64,000 bases of DNA, from the NCBI GenBank assembly GCA_003132305.1, contig PKXJ01000032.1:377275-441274 (forward strand), read 5' to 3'. A model generated the notes under the pieces. That model made no database searches. It was not told the DNA's origin and saw only the letters and a program-made list of their open reading frames with translations. Of the stretch, positions 34,954-44,991 are shown piece by piece (position 1 is the stretch's first letter; each line of letters begins with the position of its first letter). The position numbers and the translations under genes are program-made. This DNA comes from Acidimicrobiaceae bacterium. Its GTDB lineage: Bacteria > Actinomycetota > Acidimicrobiia > Acidimicrobiales > RAAP-2.

Positions 34954-35901
34954 ATGAACTACGTGATTCATCACTGGTCCTTCGACCCATTCGTTGTCAT
35001 CGTGGCGATTACCGTGATGGCCAACGAACTCGGACTCTACCGGCTTCGCCAGCACTCGGTTCTCTCGCGAACGAAGCGTAGGCGGAGGAACTCCTTCGTT
35101 TTCTACGGGGGTCTCGCTGCACTCTTAGTGTCAATTTGCTCGCCGATTGACTACTGGTCTTCAAGTTACTTTTTCGTGCACATGCTCGAACACGTGATGA
35201 TTATGTTCCTCGCGCCGGTCTTGATCGTGGCCGGCGCGCCCTGGATTCCACTGATGTTCGCCCTGCCGGTCAAGACGCGGCGAAAGGTCGGTCGCTTCTT
35301 CTATCTCAGCAAGAAGGCTCGAGTTTTTCGGGCTATCGGCCATCTTGTTCGTTCGCCCTGGGTGGCGATCATTTCCTTCAACGCGGCCATGCTGCTGTGG
35401 CACGTGCCCGCGCTCTTTGAGTTGTCCGAACGAAATCAAGCCGTGCACGTGTGGGCCATGCACGGCAGTTTTTTCGTCACCGGCGTGTTGTTTTGGCTCC
35501 AGATTATTGAGTCGTATCCAATGAAGCCGTTGCGCGGTCCGACGTGGCAGGCCGGTTCGATAATCGCCACGAACGTCATCATGACCTTGCTCGCCATGTC
35601 GATGAGCATTTTAACGACCACCAGTTGGTACTCGGGTTACGCGCGCATCCCCGGCGTCACACTCTCGCCCTTCGCCGATCAGCAGATTGGCGCGGCCATT
35701 TTGTGGGTCTGCGGTGATTTTTGGGCCCTCCCGGCGCTCATCTTCATCTTCCGTCGAGCGATTGCGGACGAGGGATCATTTTCAAGTGTCATCGATCGAT
35801 TGACCGGGCGCGCCGCCACGCCCACGTTGGAGTCGTTTCGCCCCCAGCGAGTACCCGCCTCGACGCCAACGGATCGCCTGGAAGGAACGTCCGAGAACTA
35901 A
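34954..35901 (+). CDS. ctaG: CtaG-type cytochrome c oxidase assembly protein (caa3 type)
   Basis: 315 residues with about seven helices. The CtaG_caa3 hallmark FFVHMLEHVMIMFLAPVLIV (two His on a helix before a Pro) is present, as are LLWHVPALFE and the late FADQQIGAAILW. In Bacillus CtaG is needed for active caa3 oxidase. Last gene of the island before the pyr operon. Confidence 0.88.
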   Translation: MNYVIHHWSFDPFVVIVAITVMANELGLYRLRQHSVLSRTKRRRRNSFVFYGGLAALLVSICSPIDYWSSSYFFVHMLEHVMIMFLAPVLIVAGAPWIPLMFALPVKTRRKVGRFFYLSKKARVFRAIGHLVRSPWVAIISFNAAMLLWHVPALFELSERNQAVHVWAMHGSFFVTGVLFWLQIIESYPMKPLRGPTWQAGSIIATNVIMTLLAMSMSILTTTSWYSGYARIPGVTLSPFADQQIGAAILWVCGDFWALPALIFIFRRAIADEGSFSSVIDRLTGRAATPTLESFRPQRVPASTPTDRLEGTSEN

Positions 35902-35927
35902 CGCACTGCGGTGTCGTACAGCTTTGC

Positions 35928-35933
35928 TAAAGT
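35928..35933 (+). promoter_or_regulatory. -10 element of the pyr operon
   Basis: TAAAGT; predicts a transcript start near 35940 and a leader of about 48 nt that is almost wholly the PyrR-binding hairpin. Confidence 0.45.
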
Positions 35934-35944
35934 AGTGCCGAGTA

Positions 35945-35979
35945 TGTCGTGAAGCGGATCCTGTGAGGTTCGTACGACA
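35945..35979 (+). promoter_or_regulatory. PyrR-binding RNA hairpin overlapping the pyrR ribosome-binding site
   Basis: Lower stem TGTCGT (35945-35950) pairs with ACGACA (35974-35979). A purine-rich internal bulge (GAAG) and an upper stem-loop follow. Bases 35957-35970 read GATCCTGTGAGGTT, matching the PyrR binding-loop consensus ARUCCNGNGAGGYU at all but the first base; the hexaloop is CUGUGA. The 3' arm runs into ACAGGAG, the ribosome-binding site of pyrR, so PyrR-UMP binding should block translation, as described for mycobacterial pyr operons. Confidence 0.75.
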
Positions 35980-35987
35980 GGAGTCAG

Positions 35988-36557
35988 ATGAGTAACGAAA
36001 ACGATCGTCAGGCGCGAGGCCGCGGCCTGACGTTTTCTGCGAAAAGCCAACTTCTCTCTTCCGAGGACGTCACGCGCGCGCTCGTGCGAATGGCCCACGA
36101 GATAATCGAACGCAATCACGAAGTCTCGACGCTGTCGCTCATTGGACTCCAGACGGGTGGCGAGCCCTTCCTCACAAGGATGGCGGCGTTGTTGGGGGAA
36201 GTGACGGGCGAGAAGCCGCTCGTCGGACTGCTCGACGTGTCCTTCTACCGCGACGATCTTTCCGTGAACCCGGTTCCTCACGTATCCAGCACACTCATCG
36301 ACCACGATCTGACCGATCGCACCGTGGTCTTGGTTGACGACGTTCTCTTCACCGGTCGAACAATCCGGGCCGCTCTCAACGCCCTCACGGACTGGGGACG
36401 TCCCCGCTCGGTGCAACTCGCGGTCATGGTGGACCGGGGGCATCGCGAGCTGCCCATTCGTCCCGACTTTGTGGGCAAGAACCTTCCGACGTCGTTGGAC
36501 GAGGCCATCGTGGCCACGTTGGACGGCGTCTGGATCGGCACCGAGGTTGCGTCGTGA
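35988..36557 (+). CDS. pyrR: Bifunctional pyr operon regulator / uracil phosphoribosyltransferase
   Basis: 189 residues, PRTase fold. The PRPP loop is TVVLVDDVLFTGRTIRAAL (about 112-130) and the C-terminal RPDFVGKNLPTS is typical of PyrR. It senses UMP and represses the operon through the hairpin in its own leader. First gene of pyrR-pyrB-pyrC-carA-carB-pyrD-pyrF. Its stop overlaps the pyrB GTG. Confidence 0.95.
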   Translation: MSNENDRQARGRGLTFSAKSQLLSSEDVTRALVRMAHEIIERNHEVSTLSLIGLQTGGEPFLTRMAALLGEVTGEKPLVGLLDVSFYRDDLSVNPVPHVSSTLIDHDLTDRTVVLVDDVLFTGRTIRAALNALTDWGRPRSVQLAVMVDRGHRELPIRPDFVGKNLPTSLDEAIVATLDGVWIGTEVAS

Positions 36558-37537
36558 TCAACTCCCTGCGCGGCGAAAATCTGCTGTCCCTTCACGATCT
36601 CTCTCGAGACGCGGTGGTGGAGATCCTCGACGTGGCGGAGTCGTTCGTCGAGGTCAATCAACGCACGATTAAGAAGGTTCCGGCGCTGAAGGGTCGCGTC
36701 GTAGCGTCGCTCTTCTTCGAAGAGTCCACTCGAACGCGACTGAGTTTCGAGACAGCGGCCAAACGACTCAGTGCCGACGTGCTGTCGCTCGCTATCGCCT
36801 CGAGCAGCGTGAAGAAGGGGGAGTCACTGCGCGACACGATCGCTACCATCGACGCGCTCGGCATCGACGCGGTGGTCATGCGCCACCAGTCGAGCGGTGC
36901 CGCGCTTCAGGTCAGTCGATACGTGCCGCACGTGCGCGTTATCAACGGGGGAGACGGGCAGCATCAGCATCCGACTCAAGGCCTGCTCGACGCCTTCACG
37001 ATTCGCCAAATCCTCGCCGAACGCACGGGAACGACCGGACGAGCGTCGGGGTCAGCGTTGTTCGAGGGCCTCAAGATCTTGATCGTGGGCGACCTTCGCC
37101 ACAGTCGCGTCGCGCGAAGCGACGTGGCGGCCTACGTGACACTCGGCGCCGAGGTTCGAGTGGCGGCCCCGGGAACACTCCTGCCGCACGACCTCGAGAG
37201 TTGGCCCGTCGAGCTGGCGACGGACTTCGACGAGTCCCTGGCCTGGGCGGACGTCGTTGGTCTCTTGCGCTTGCAGCGCGAGCGGGGGTCCGGATTGCTG
37301 GTGCCGACGTTGCGCGAGTTCACGTCGACCTACGGATTGACCATCGAACGCGCGAAGAAGTTACGTCCCGAAACGATCATCATGCATCCAGGACCGATGA
37401 ACCGCGGCGTCGAGATTGATTCGCGAGTGGCGGACCTACCCGCCACGGTCATCGATCGCCAGGTCACCAACGGCGTGCCCGTTCGAATGGCGGTGCTCTT
37501 TTTGAGCGTGGCGGGATCAAGGGGAGAAAGACCGTGA
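36554..37537 (+). CDS. pyrB: Aspartate carbamoyltransferase catalytic subunit
   Basis: 327 residues. Carbamoyl-phosphate site FFEESTRTRLSFETAAKRL; MRHQSSGAA and NGGDGQHQHPTQGLLDAF follow in order, and the C-terminal HPGPMNRGVEI closes the aspartate site. No pyrI is present, as in other Gram-positive bacteria. GTG start overlapping pyrR; the end overlaps pyrC. Confidence 0.97.
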   Translation: MINSLRGENLLSLHDLSRDAVVEILDVAESFVEVNQRTIKKVPALKGRVVASLFFEESTRTRLSFETAAKRLSADVLSLAIASSSVKKGESLRDTIATIDALGIDAVVMRHQSSGAALQVSRYVPHVRVINGGDGQHQHPTQGLLDAFTIRQILAERTGTTGRASGSALFEGLKILIVGDLRHSRVARSDVAAYVTLGAEVRVAAPGTLLPHDLESWPVELATDFDESLAWADVVGLLRLQRERGSGLLVPTLREFTSTYGLTIERAKKLRPETIIMHPGPMNRGVEIDSRVADLPATVIDRQVTNGVPVRMAVLFLSVAGSRGERP

Positions 37538-38847
37538 GCGCCTTTGTCCTGCGTCAGGGTCTCGTCGTGGGCGAGTCGAGCAGCGAGGTTCGCGACGTCT
37601 TCATCCAAGACGGTCGCGTCCGTGAGGTTTCACCTCACGTCGACGTGCCGAGCGGCACCAAGGAGATCGACGCCGAGGGGTGCTGGGTCGGTCCGGGTTT
37701 TGTCGATCTACACACGCACTTGCGTGAACCGGGGCACGAAGAGGCCGAGACCATTGAGTCGGGCGCTCGAGCCGGCGCGATTGGGGGCTACAGCGCCCTC
37801 GTGGCGATGCCCAACACCGAGCCGGCGCTCGACAACGCGGCGCTCGTGGCGTACGTCATGGATCGTGGTGAGCGGTCTGTCGTCGACGTGGCGGTGGCGG
37901 GCGCCATCACTCAAGGTCGACGTGGCCTGTTACTGGCGCCGATGGCCGAAATGGCGGCGCTCGGCGTGCGAATCTTCACGGACGATGGAATTGGGGTCCA
38001 GGACCCTTCGCTGATGCGCCGAGCCCTCGACTACGCCAAGCCCCTCGGCGTGCGCCTGGCACAGCACTGCGAAGACGAGCTGTTGGCCGCGGGCGGCTCG
38101 ATGAACGAGGGGGCCTTAAGTAGTCGTCTTGGACTCACCGGTCGCCCCGCCCTCGCGGAAGAGCTGATGGTACTACGCGACCTCGAACTCGTTCGACTGA
38201 CGGGTTGTCCCTTGCACTTCTTGCACCTCTCGACGACACGTTCGGTCGCGCTCGTCGTGGCGGCGCGCCTCGAAGGTCTCCCGGTGACCTGTGAGGCGGC
38301 GCCCCATCACTTCACGTTGGACGAGAGTGCCTTGGAGTCCTTCGATCCGATCTTCAAGGTTCACCCGCCGCTACGTGGTGAGCGGGACGTGGAGGCACTT
38401 CGCGCGGTGCTCGTCGCTGGCCACGTCGACGCCGTCGCTACCGACCACGCCCCGCACGCGCCGGAGCTAAAGGAACTCCCATTCGACGAGGCGCCCGCGG
38501 GAATGTTGGGACTCGAACACGCGGCGTCGCTGACCTACGAAGCACTGGGCGCGGACGCGGCGAGTCCGCAAACGTTCTTCGCCCTGTTGAGCCGCGGACC
38601 GGCACGAATCGCTCAGCTGCGTTCTAGTGACGTTCGTCCCCGTCATCGCGCTCACGGCGGCGCGATGCAAGCGGGTGAAGACGCGAACGTGGTCGTCTTC
38701 GATCCACGCCAACGCTGGACGGCGCGCCGCGACGCGCTGCAGAGTCGGGCCATGAACACTCCCTACGACGGGCGTTCGATGCTCGGAAGAGTGAGCACTT
38801 TGATCGCGAAGGGCGAACTGGCGGTGGTTGACGGGGCGCTGACGTGA
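37534..38847 (+). CDS. pyrC: Dihydroorotase
   Basis: 437 residues of class I dihydroorotase. Metal site FVDLHTHLREPGHEEAETIESG (His-x-His), later TDHAPHAPELK with the catalytic Asp, and SDVRPRHRAHGGAMQAGEDANVV near the end. Closes carbamoyl aspartate to dihydroorotate. GTG start overlapping pyrB. Confidence 0.96.
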   Translation: MSAFVLRQGLVVGESSSEVRDVFIQDGRVREVSPHVDVPSGTKEIDAEGCWVGPGFVDLHTHLREPGHEEAETIESGARAGAIGGYSALVAMPNTEPALDNAALVAYVMDRGERSVVDVAVAGAITQGRRGLLLAPMAEMAALGVRIFTDDGIGVQDPSLMRRALDYAKPLGVRLAQHCEDELLAAGGSMNEGALSSRLGLTGRPALAEELMVLRDLELVRLTGCPLHFLHLSTTRSVALVVAARLEGLPVTCEAAPHHFTLDESALESFDPIFKVHPPLRGERDVEALRAVLVAGHVDAVATDHAPHAPELKELPFDEAPAGMLGLEHAASLTYEALGADAASPQTFFALLSRGPARIAQLRSSDVRPRHRAHGGAMQAGEDANVVVFDPRQRWTARRDALQSRAMNTPYDGRSMLGRVSTLIAKGELAVVDGALT

Positions 38848-39935
38848 GTCGTCCGAACGCGCAACTGGTCTTGAGTGACGGCACCACCTTTGAGGGGTAC
38901 GCCGCGGGCCATCTTCCCGATTCGGGATTCACGTCGGGCGAGTTCGTCTTTAACACCGCACTCAGTGGCTACCAAGAGGTCATTACCGATCCGAGTTACG
39001 CCGGTCAGATCATCTCGTTCACCTACCCCCACGTCGGAAACTACGGCGTCACGCCCCTCGACGACGAGGCCTCACGACCGTTCTGCGAGGGCGTGGTCGT
39101 GCGTGAACTGAGCGACGTTCCGTCGAGTTGGCGCTCCAGGGGATCACTCGAAGGGCTGCTGCGCCACCACGGCGTGCCGGCCATTGTGGGCGTTGACACG
39201 AGACGTCTCACGCGCCACCTGCGCGCGAACGGCGCGCTGCCGGGCGCCTTCGGCCACGGCGATCCCGACCTTATTGCTCGCGAAGCACAACGCGCGAAGG
39301 GCACCGACGGCACCGACTTCGTCACGAACGTGACGACGTCCGAGCCCTACGAAAAAGGCGACGGCGACCTGCACGTCGTGGCCCTCGACTACGGCATCAA
39401 GACGACAATGGTGCACGAGCTTTCGCGGCGTTTTCGCGTCACCGTGGTGCCCGCGACGATGAGCGCGGGTGCCGTCCACGAACTGCACCCCGACGGAGTC
39501 TTTCTCTCGAACGGCCCCGGTGACCCGGCGGCGCTCGGCGCCCAGGTCGCCGTGCTCGACGGGTTGCTCGGGACGGTTCCGATCTTTGGCATCTGTCTAG
39601 GCCACCAACTTCTCGCCGGCGCGCTCGGCGGCACGACCTTCAAGCTGCCCTTTGGGCATCACGGCAGTAATCACCCGGTGCAAGATCTCGTCACGGGCAA
39701 GATCGAGATTACGGCGCAGAACCATAACTACGCCGTAAACCCGGGTTCGCTCACGCGCGCGGTCGTGAGCCACGTCAACTTGAACGACGGCGTGATCGAA
39801 GGCATTCACGCCGCGAAGGAGCGCTGTTTTTCGGTGCAGTACCACCCCGAGGCGGGGCCCGGCCCGCACGACGCGCGCTACCTCTTTGAACGCTTCGACG
39901 CGCTCCTTCGAACGAACACGTTGAACGTCCACTAA
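38844..39935 (+). CDS. carA: Carbamoyl-phosphate synthase small (glutaminase) subunit
   Basis: 363 residues. N-terminal CPSase domain ([20 protein letters not shown]) followed by a class I glutaminase with nucleophile Cys in [17 protein letters not shown] and His/Glu in [12 protein letters not shown]. Supplies ammonia to CarB. carB starts in the stop codon (TAATG). Confidence 0.97.
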   Translation: MSRPNAQLVLSDGTTFEGYAAGHLPDSGFTSGEFVFNTALSGYQEVITDPSYAGQIISFTYPHVGNYGVTPLDDEASRPFCEGVVVRELSDVPSSWRSRGSLEGLLRHHGVPAIVGVDTRRLTRHLRANGALPGAFGHGDPDLIAREAQRAKGTDGTDFVTNVTTSEPYEKGDGDLHVVALDYGIKTTMVHELSRRFRVTVVPATMSAGAVHELHPDGVFLSNGPGDPAALGAQVAVLDGLLGTVPIFGICLGHQLLAGALGGTTFKLPFGHHGSNHPVQDLVTGKIEITAQNHNYAVNPGSLTRAVVSHVNLNDGVIEGIHAAKERCFSVQYHPEAGPGPHDARYLFERFDALLRTNTLNVH

Positions 39936-42900
39936 TGCCGCGTCGTGACGACCTCAAGTCCATCATGGTGATCGGCTCGGGTCCCATCGTTATCGGCCAG
40001 GCCTGTGAGTTCGACTACTCCGGCACGCAGGCCTGTCAGGTGTTGCGTGACGAGGGCTATCGCGTCGTGCTCGTGAACTCCAATCCCGCCACGATCATGA
40101 CCGACCCCACGACGGCCGACGCGACGTACGTAGAACCCCTCGATGCCGACGTCTTGATCGACATCATCGAACGCGAGCGGCCCGACGCGTTGCTGCCGAC
40201 CCTCGGGGGACAGACGGCGCTCAATCTCACGATGGATCTCGTGCGCCGCGGTGAGTTGGAGCGTCTCGGTGTTGAAGTGATCGGCGCGAGACCTGACGCC
40301 ATCTCGACGGCCGAAGACCGTGAACTCTTCAAGGAGGCGATGTCAGAGATCGGCCTCGCGGTGCCCGAGTCGGGTTTCGCTCGCTCGGTGGAGGACGCCC
40401 TCGGCATCGCTACGACGATTGGTTGGCCGATCATCATCCGTCCGAGTTTCATCCTGGGCGGCGCGGGCACCGGAATCGCGACGAGTGACGAGGAGCTGCT
40501 TCGACTCGCCGCCGAGGGCCTTAGCGCCTCGCCCATTGGTGAGATCCTCGTCGAGAAATCAGTCGCGGGTTGGAAAGAGTACGAACTTGAAGTGATGCGC
40601 GATAGCGCCGACAACTGCGTGGTGATCTGCAGCATCGAAAACTTTGACCCCATGGGCGTGCACACCGGCGACTCCATTACCGTGGCGCCCCAACAGACGC
40701 TTTCGGACGTCGAGTACCAAGAGATGCGCGACGACGCCTTTCGCGTCCTTCGACGCGTCGGCGTGGAGACGGGCGGTTCGAATGTGCAGTTCGCGGTAAA
40801 TCCCGACACGGGCGAGCGACTCGTCATTGAGATGAATCCGCGAGTCTCGCGCTCGAGTGCGCTGGCCTCCAAGGCCACAGGCTTTCCCATCGCGAAGATT
40901 GCCGCGCGCCTCGCGGTGGGCTACACCCTGAACGAGATTGAAAACGACATCACGAAGGTCACGCCCGCGAGTTTCGAGCCCGTCATTGACTACGTCGTCA
41001 CCAAGATCCCGCGCTGGGCCTTTGAGAAGTTGCCCGGTTCCTCGCCGCAGCTCGGCACGCGAATGCAGTCGGTCGGTGAGGTCATGGCCATCGGTCGCAA
41101 CTTCGCCGAATCGCTGCAAAAGGCCGTGCGTTCACTCGAACAAGGCCGGGCGGGCTTCGCTCTTGGAGACGATTCAGAGTTCGCCGAACTCGACACGGCA
41201 ACGCTCTGGGAACGTTGCGTGGTGCCCACGCCCGAGCGGCTCTTCGCTCTGCACGAGGTCCTCCTACGCGGAGCGACGTTCGAAGAGGTCGCCCAGCGCA
41301 CCGGCATCGACGGATGGTTCATCCACCAACTCGCGTGTATCGTCGAGCGAGAACGTGAACTCACCGGCGGCGTCGTGCTGGGCGGTCTCGACGCCCGGGC
41401 CTGGCGCCGTTACAAGCAGTGGGGATTTTCTGACTCGCAGATAGCCCAGTTCACGAACACGACGATCGAAGAGGTTTCGGCGCTTCGCCGAGCGAAGGGA
41501 GTGGTGACGACCTTCAAGACCGTCGACACGTGCGCCGCAGAGTTCGAAGCGTCGACGCCGTACCACTACAGCACCTACGAAGACACGAGTGAGGTGGAAC
41601 CCTCGTCGCGCGATCGGGTGATCATCCTTGGATCGGGCCCCAACCGGATTGGTCAGGGCATCGAGTTTGACTACTGCTGCGTCCACGCCTCGATGGCGCT
41701 GCGTGACATGGGGTACGAGACGGTCATGATCAACTGCAACCCCGAGACGGTCTCGACGGACTACTCCACCTCCGACCGGCTCTACTTTGAGCCGTTGACG
41801 CCCGAGGACGTGGCGGAGGTGATCGCGGCCGAACAGGCGGCCTGCGTCGGGGGCGCCCAACTGTTAGGCGTCATCGTCGCCCTCGGCGGACAGACCCCGC
41901 TCAAACTTTCACACTCCCTCGACCCGTCCTTGGTGCTCGGTACACCCGTCAGTTCCATCGACGTGGCCGAGGACCGCCAACGGTGGTCGCGGATCTGCAA
42001 CGCGTTGGGACTTCGCCAACCTCCCGGCGACGTCGCGCTCTCACTCGACGAAGCGCGCTCGATCGCCAAGCGCGTGGGCTATCCCGTTCTCGTGCGTCCG
42101 AGTTACGTCCTCGGCGGACGCGCCATGGAGATCGTCTACGACGACGCGTCACTCGAGCGCGTCATGAAAGATCTCACGAGCGCCCACGGTTCGTTAGCGA
42201 GAGAGGGCGCGGTCTCGCAGAGTCGACCCATCTTGGTGGACAGTTTCCTCGAGGACGCCATTGAAGTCGACGTCGACGCCGTTCGCGACACCCTGGGCGA
42301 CCTTTTCGTCGCGGGCGTTATGGAACACGTCGAAGAGGCCGGGGTTCACTCGGGGGACTCGGCCTGCGCCCTGCCCCCGCAAACGCTCAGTGGTGACGTT
42401 TTGACCACGTTGCACGAACACACGAAAAAGATCGCGGACGCGCTCGGTGTGGTGGGGCTTATCAACGTGCAGTACGCGGTCAAGAACGAGGAAGTCTTCG
42501 TTCTCGAAGCGAACCCTCGCGCCAGTCGCACGGTGCCCTTCGTCGCTAAGGCCACGGGCGTTCCCCTCGCCCAAGTCGCGGTGCGCGTGATGATGGGCCA
42601 CTCGCTCCAATCGCTGCGCGACCAGGGCGTCGTGCCCGACTCGACGCCGGTGCCCGCGTTCGTGAGCGTGAAGGAGGCCGTCCTGCCCTTCAGTCGTTTC
42701 CCCGGCGTCGACACCGTGCTCGGGCCCGAGATGCGTTCCACGGGCGAAGTCATGGGAATTGGCGAGAGCTTCGGCATTGCCTTCGCGAAGTCCCAACTGG
42801 CGGCCGGTACGCGTTTACCCGACAGCGGCCAGGTCTTTCTCTCGCTCGCCGATCGCGACAAGGTGTCGGGACTCGAACTCGCGCGCGAACTCGCGGCGTT

Positions 42901-43228
42901 GGGCTTTCGTCTGGCCGCGACCGTGGGTACGGCCGGCTACCTGCGCTCGAACGACGTGAAGGTCGACACGCTGGTGGGCAAGGTGGGGCTCGGTGACCTC
43001 GCCGTGAACGCCGTCAAGATGATTGCCTCGGGCGAGGTGCAGTTAGTCGTGAACACACCCTCGGGCTCGAGTGCGCGATCCGACGGCGCCGCGATTCGAG
43101 GCGCCTGCGTGGTTCACGGCGTGTCGTGCGTGACGACGCTCTCGGCCGGTTTCGCGGCCGCGAAGGGTATTGCGGACACGCGCGCCAAGGGTTGGCGTGT
43201 GCACACCCTCCAGGAGCTACACGCGTGA
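39935..43228 (+). CDS. carB: Carbamoyl-phosphate synthase large subunit
   Basis: 1097 residues, two ATP-grasp halves. The halves open with [20 protein letters not shown] and [19 protein letters not shown]; the first half keeps [12 protein letters not shown] and [13 protein letters not shown], the second [12 protein letters not shown]. The C-terminal MGS-like allosteric domain starts near residue 955. Makes carbamoyl phosphate for arginine and pyrimidines. Confidence 0.98.
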   Translation: MPRRDDLKSIMVIGSGPIVIGQACEFDYSGTQACQVLRDEGYRVVLVNSNPATIMTDPTTADATYVEPLDADVLIDIIERERPDALLPTLGGQTALNLTMDLVRRGELERLGVEVIGARPDAISTAEDRELFKEAMSEIGLAVPESGFARSVEDALGIATTIGWPIIIRPSFILGGAGTGIATSDEELLRLAAEGLSASPIGEILVEKSVAGWKEYELEVMRDSADNCVVICSIENFDPMGVHTGDSITVAPQQTLSDVEYQEMRDDAFRVLRRVGVETGGSNVQFAVNPDTGERLVIEMNPRVSRSSALASKATGFPIAKIAARLAVGYTLNEIENDITKVTPASFEPVIDYVVTKIPRWAFEKLPGSSPQLGTRMQSVGEVMAIGRNFAESLQKAVRSLEQGRAGFALGDDSEFAELDTATLWERCVVPTPERLFALHEVLLRGATFEEVAQRTGIDGWFIHQLACIVERERELTGGVVLGGLDARAWRRYKQWGFSDSQIAQFTNTTIEEVSALRRAKGVVTTFKTVDTCAAEFEASTPYHYSTYEDTSEVEPSSRDRVIILGSGPNRIGQGIEFDYCCVHASMALRDMGYETVMINCNPETVSTDYSTSDRLYFEPLTPEDVAEVIAAEQAACVGGAQLLGVIVALGGQTPLKLSHSLDPSLVLGTPVSSIDVAEDRQRWSRICNALGLRQPPGDVALSLDEARSIAKRVGYPVLVRPSYVLGGRAMEIVYDDASLERVMKDLTSAHGSLAREGAVSQSRPILVDSFLEDAIEVDVDAVRDTLGDLFVAGVMEHVEEAGVHSGDSACALPPQTLSGDVLTTLHEHTKKIADALGVVGLINVQYAVKNEEVFVLEANPRASRTVPFVAKATGVPLAQVAVRVMMGHSLQSLRDQGVVPDSTPVPAFVSVKEAVLPFSRFPGVDTVLGPEMRSTGEVMGIGESFGIAFAKSQLAAGTRLPDSGQVFLSLADRDKVSGLELARELAALGFRLAATVGTAGYLRSNDVKVDTLVGKVGLGDLAVNAVKMIASGEVQLVVNTPSGSSARSDGAAIRGACVVHGVSCVTTLSAGFAAAKGIADTRAKGWRVHTLQELHA

Positions 43229-44133
43229 CGAGCCTCGCCACCCACGTCGGTGCCGTGGCTCTACGCTCGGCCGTGCTGACGGCGTCGGGTACGGCGGGAC
43301 CCGGTGACGAGCTCGCGGGTTACGGCGAACTCAGCGAACTCGGCGCCGTGGTCACCAAGTCGTTGGCGGCGTTTGCTTGGGACGGCAACCCCGCCCCGCG
43401 GGTCGTGGCCTCGGGCGAGCACATGGTCAACGCAGTGGGACTCGCCGGACCGGGCGTCGTCGCGTGGCGCGAACACGAACTGCCCGCGCTACTGGACCGA
43501 GGTGCCACGGTCGTCGGATCGATATGGGGCCGAAGCGTGAAAGAGTTCGCCGAAGCCGCGCGGGCCATGAGCGGCGCGGAGATCGTCGCCCTCGAAGTGA
43601 ACGCGAGCTGTCCGAACTTGGAGGGCCGGCGTGAGATCTTCGCCCACTCGCCGTCGGCCACGAGCGAGATCGTGGCCGCGTCACGCGTGGCGGGCGTGCC
43701 CCTGTGGGTGAAGCTCAGCCCGAACACGCCCGAACTGCTCGAGGTCGCCGACGCGGCCCTTCGCGCGGGCGCGGACGCGCTGGTTCTAGTGAACACGGTC
43801 TTGGGCCTCGTGATCGACGTCGAAGCGCGCCGACCGGCACTCGGTAACGGCGGCGGGGGCGTCAGCGGTTCGGGCATCTTGCCGGTCGCCCTGCGCGCGG
43901 TCTTCGAGTGTCGTGACGCGTTCGCGACGACGCCCATCGTGGGCGTGGGCGGCGTGTTACGTGGTGAGGACGCGGTCGCGATGCTGATGGCCGGCGCGAA
44001 CGCCCTCGAAGTTGGCACCGCGACGTTCGCCAATCCCCGAGCGCCGTGGCTCGTGCAACAACAACTTTCGAAGTGGATGACGCACCACGGCGTCGCCACG
44101 ATTGACGAACTGATCGGAGCGGCTCATGGCTGA
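43225..44133 (+). CDS. pyrD: Dihydroorotate dehydrogenase, class 1B type
   Basis: 302 residues from the GTG that overlaps the carB stop. [32 protein letters not shown] (catalytic Cys of class 1 enzymes), [15 protein letters not shown] and [12 protein letters not shown] match the NAD-linked class 1B branch, not the quinone-linked class 2 enzyme common in mycobacteria. Class 1B enzymes normally work with the PyrK flavin/iron-sulfur subunit, but no pyrK is in the operon. An open frame continues upstream inside carB and is not used. Confidence 0.93.
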   Translation: MTSLATHVGAVALRSAVLTASGTAGPGDELAGYGELSELGAVVTKSLAAFAWDGNPAPRVVASGEHMVNAVGLAGPGVVAWREHELPALLDRGATVVGSIWGRSVKEFAEAARAMSGAEIVALEVNASCPNLEGRREIFAHSPSATSEIVAASRVAGVPLWVKLSPNTPELLEVADAALRAGADALVLVNTVLGLVIDVEARRPALGNGGGGVSGSGILPVALRAVFECRDAFATTPIVGVGGVLRGEDAVAMLMAGANALEVGTATFANPRAPWLVQQQLSKWMTHHGVATIDELIGAAHG

Positions 44134-44959
44134 GACCTTTGGCGTACGACTGCAGGAACGCTTGCGCGAACTGGGACCCCTGTGCGTGGGCGTCGACGCG
44201 AGCAGCGCGTTGCTCGACGCGTGGCACCGTCCCGACAGCGTCGAGGGTCTCGAGTTCTGCGCCCTCGCGGTCCTCGAAGCGGTGACCGGCGTGGCGGCCG
44301 CTATAAAGCCCCAGGTGGCGTTTTTCGAACGATTTGGCTCGGCCGGGTATCGCGTGCTGGAGCGGCTCATTCGTGACGCGCACGACGCCGAACTGCTGGT
44401 GGTCGCCGACGCGAAACGAGGTGACGTCGACTGGACCAACGAGGGCTACGCCCAGGCGTGGCTGCGCGACGAATCGCCGCTCGCCGTGGACGCGCTGACG
44501 GTGAGTCCCTACCTGGGCGTCGCGGCGCTGGGGCCCCTCTTCGACGCCGCCGCCGCGAGCGGGCGCGGCGTCTTCGTCGTGGCGGCCACCTCGAACAGTG
44601 AGGGGCGCAGCCTCCAAGAGGCTCGCACGTTCGAGCAGGAACGCGTGCAGGAGATGGTGCTGCGCAGCGTCGCGGAAATGAATCAGCGCGACGAGGGCCT
44701 TGGCTCGTTCGGCGTGGTGCTCGGCGCGACGCGCGACGCGCCCGACTTCGATCTGGCGACGATGCGCGGGCCCTACTTGGTACCGGGGCTCGGCGCGCAG
44801 GGCGCGGACGTGAAGGACGTGGCGCGTCTCTTCGAGCGATGCGAGCAAGGTACCGTACTCGTCAACGTGGCGCGAGCCATCTTGTTCGCCGGTCCCGAAC
44901 GACGTGGCCTTCTCGACGCCGCTCGAAGGTGGCGTGACGACCTGCGCGAAGCCCTCTAG
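44126..44959 (+). CDS. pyrF: Orotidine 5'-phosphate decarboxylase (type 2)
   Basis: 277 residues, the longer actinobacterial type. KPQVAFFERFGSAGYRVLERL and the catalytic VVADAKRGDVDWTNEGYAQ (Asp-x-Lys-x-x-Asp) are clear. Makes UMP, the PyrR ligand. Overlaps pyrD by 8 bases and ends the pyrimidine genes. Confidence 0.96.
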   Translation: MAETFGVRLQERLRELGPLCVGVDASSALLDAWHRPDSVEGLEFCALAVLEAVTGVAAAIKPQVAFFERFGSAGYRVLERLIRDAHDAELLVVADAKRGDVDWTNEGYAQAWLRDESPLAVDALTVSPYLGVAALGPLFDAAAASGRGVFVVAATSNSEGRSLQEARTFEQERVQEMVLRSVAEMNQRDEGLGSFGVVLGATRDAPDFDLATMRGPYLVPGLGAQGADVKDVARLFERCEQGTVLVNVARAILFAGPERRGLLDAARRWRDDLREAL

Positions 44960-44979
44960 CCACCGCGACGTTGGCGGAG

Positions 44980-44985
44980 TAGTCT
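44980..44985 (+). promoter_or_regulatory. -10 element of mihF, leaderless arrangement
   Basis: TAGTCT, 6 nt (GACCTC), then the GTG at 44992. Confidence 0.5.
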
Positions 44986-44991
44986 GACCTC

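Noticed and set aside
43126-43224. Upstream extension of pyrD inside carB
   Set aside because: The GTG overlapping the carB stop gives the normal class 1B N-terminus.
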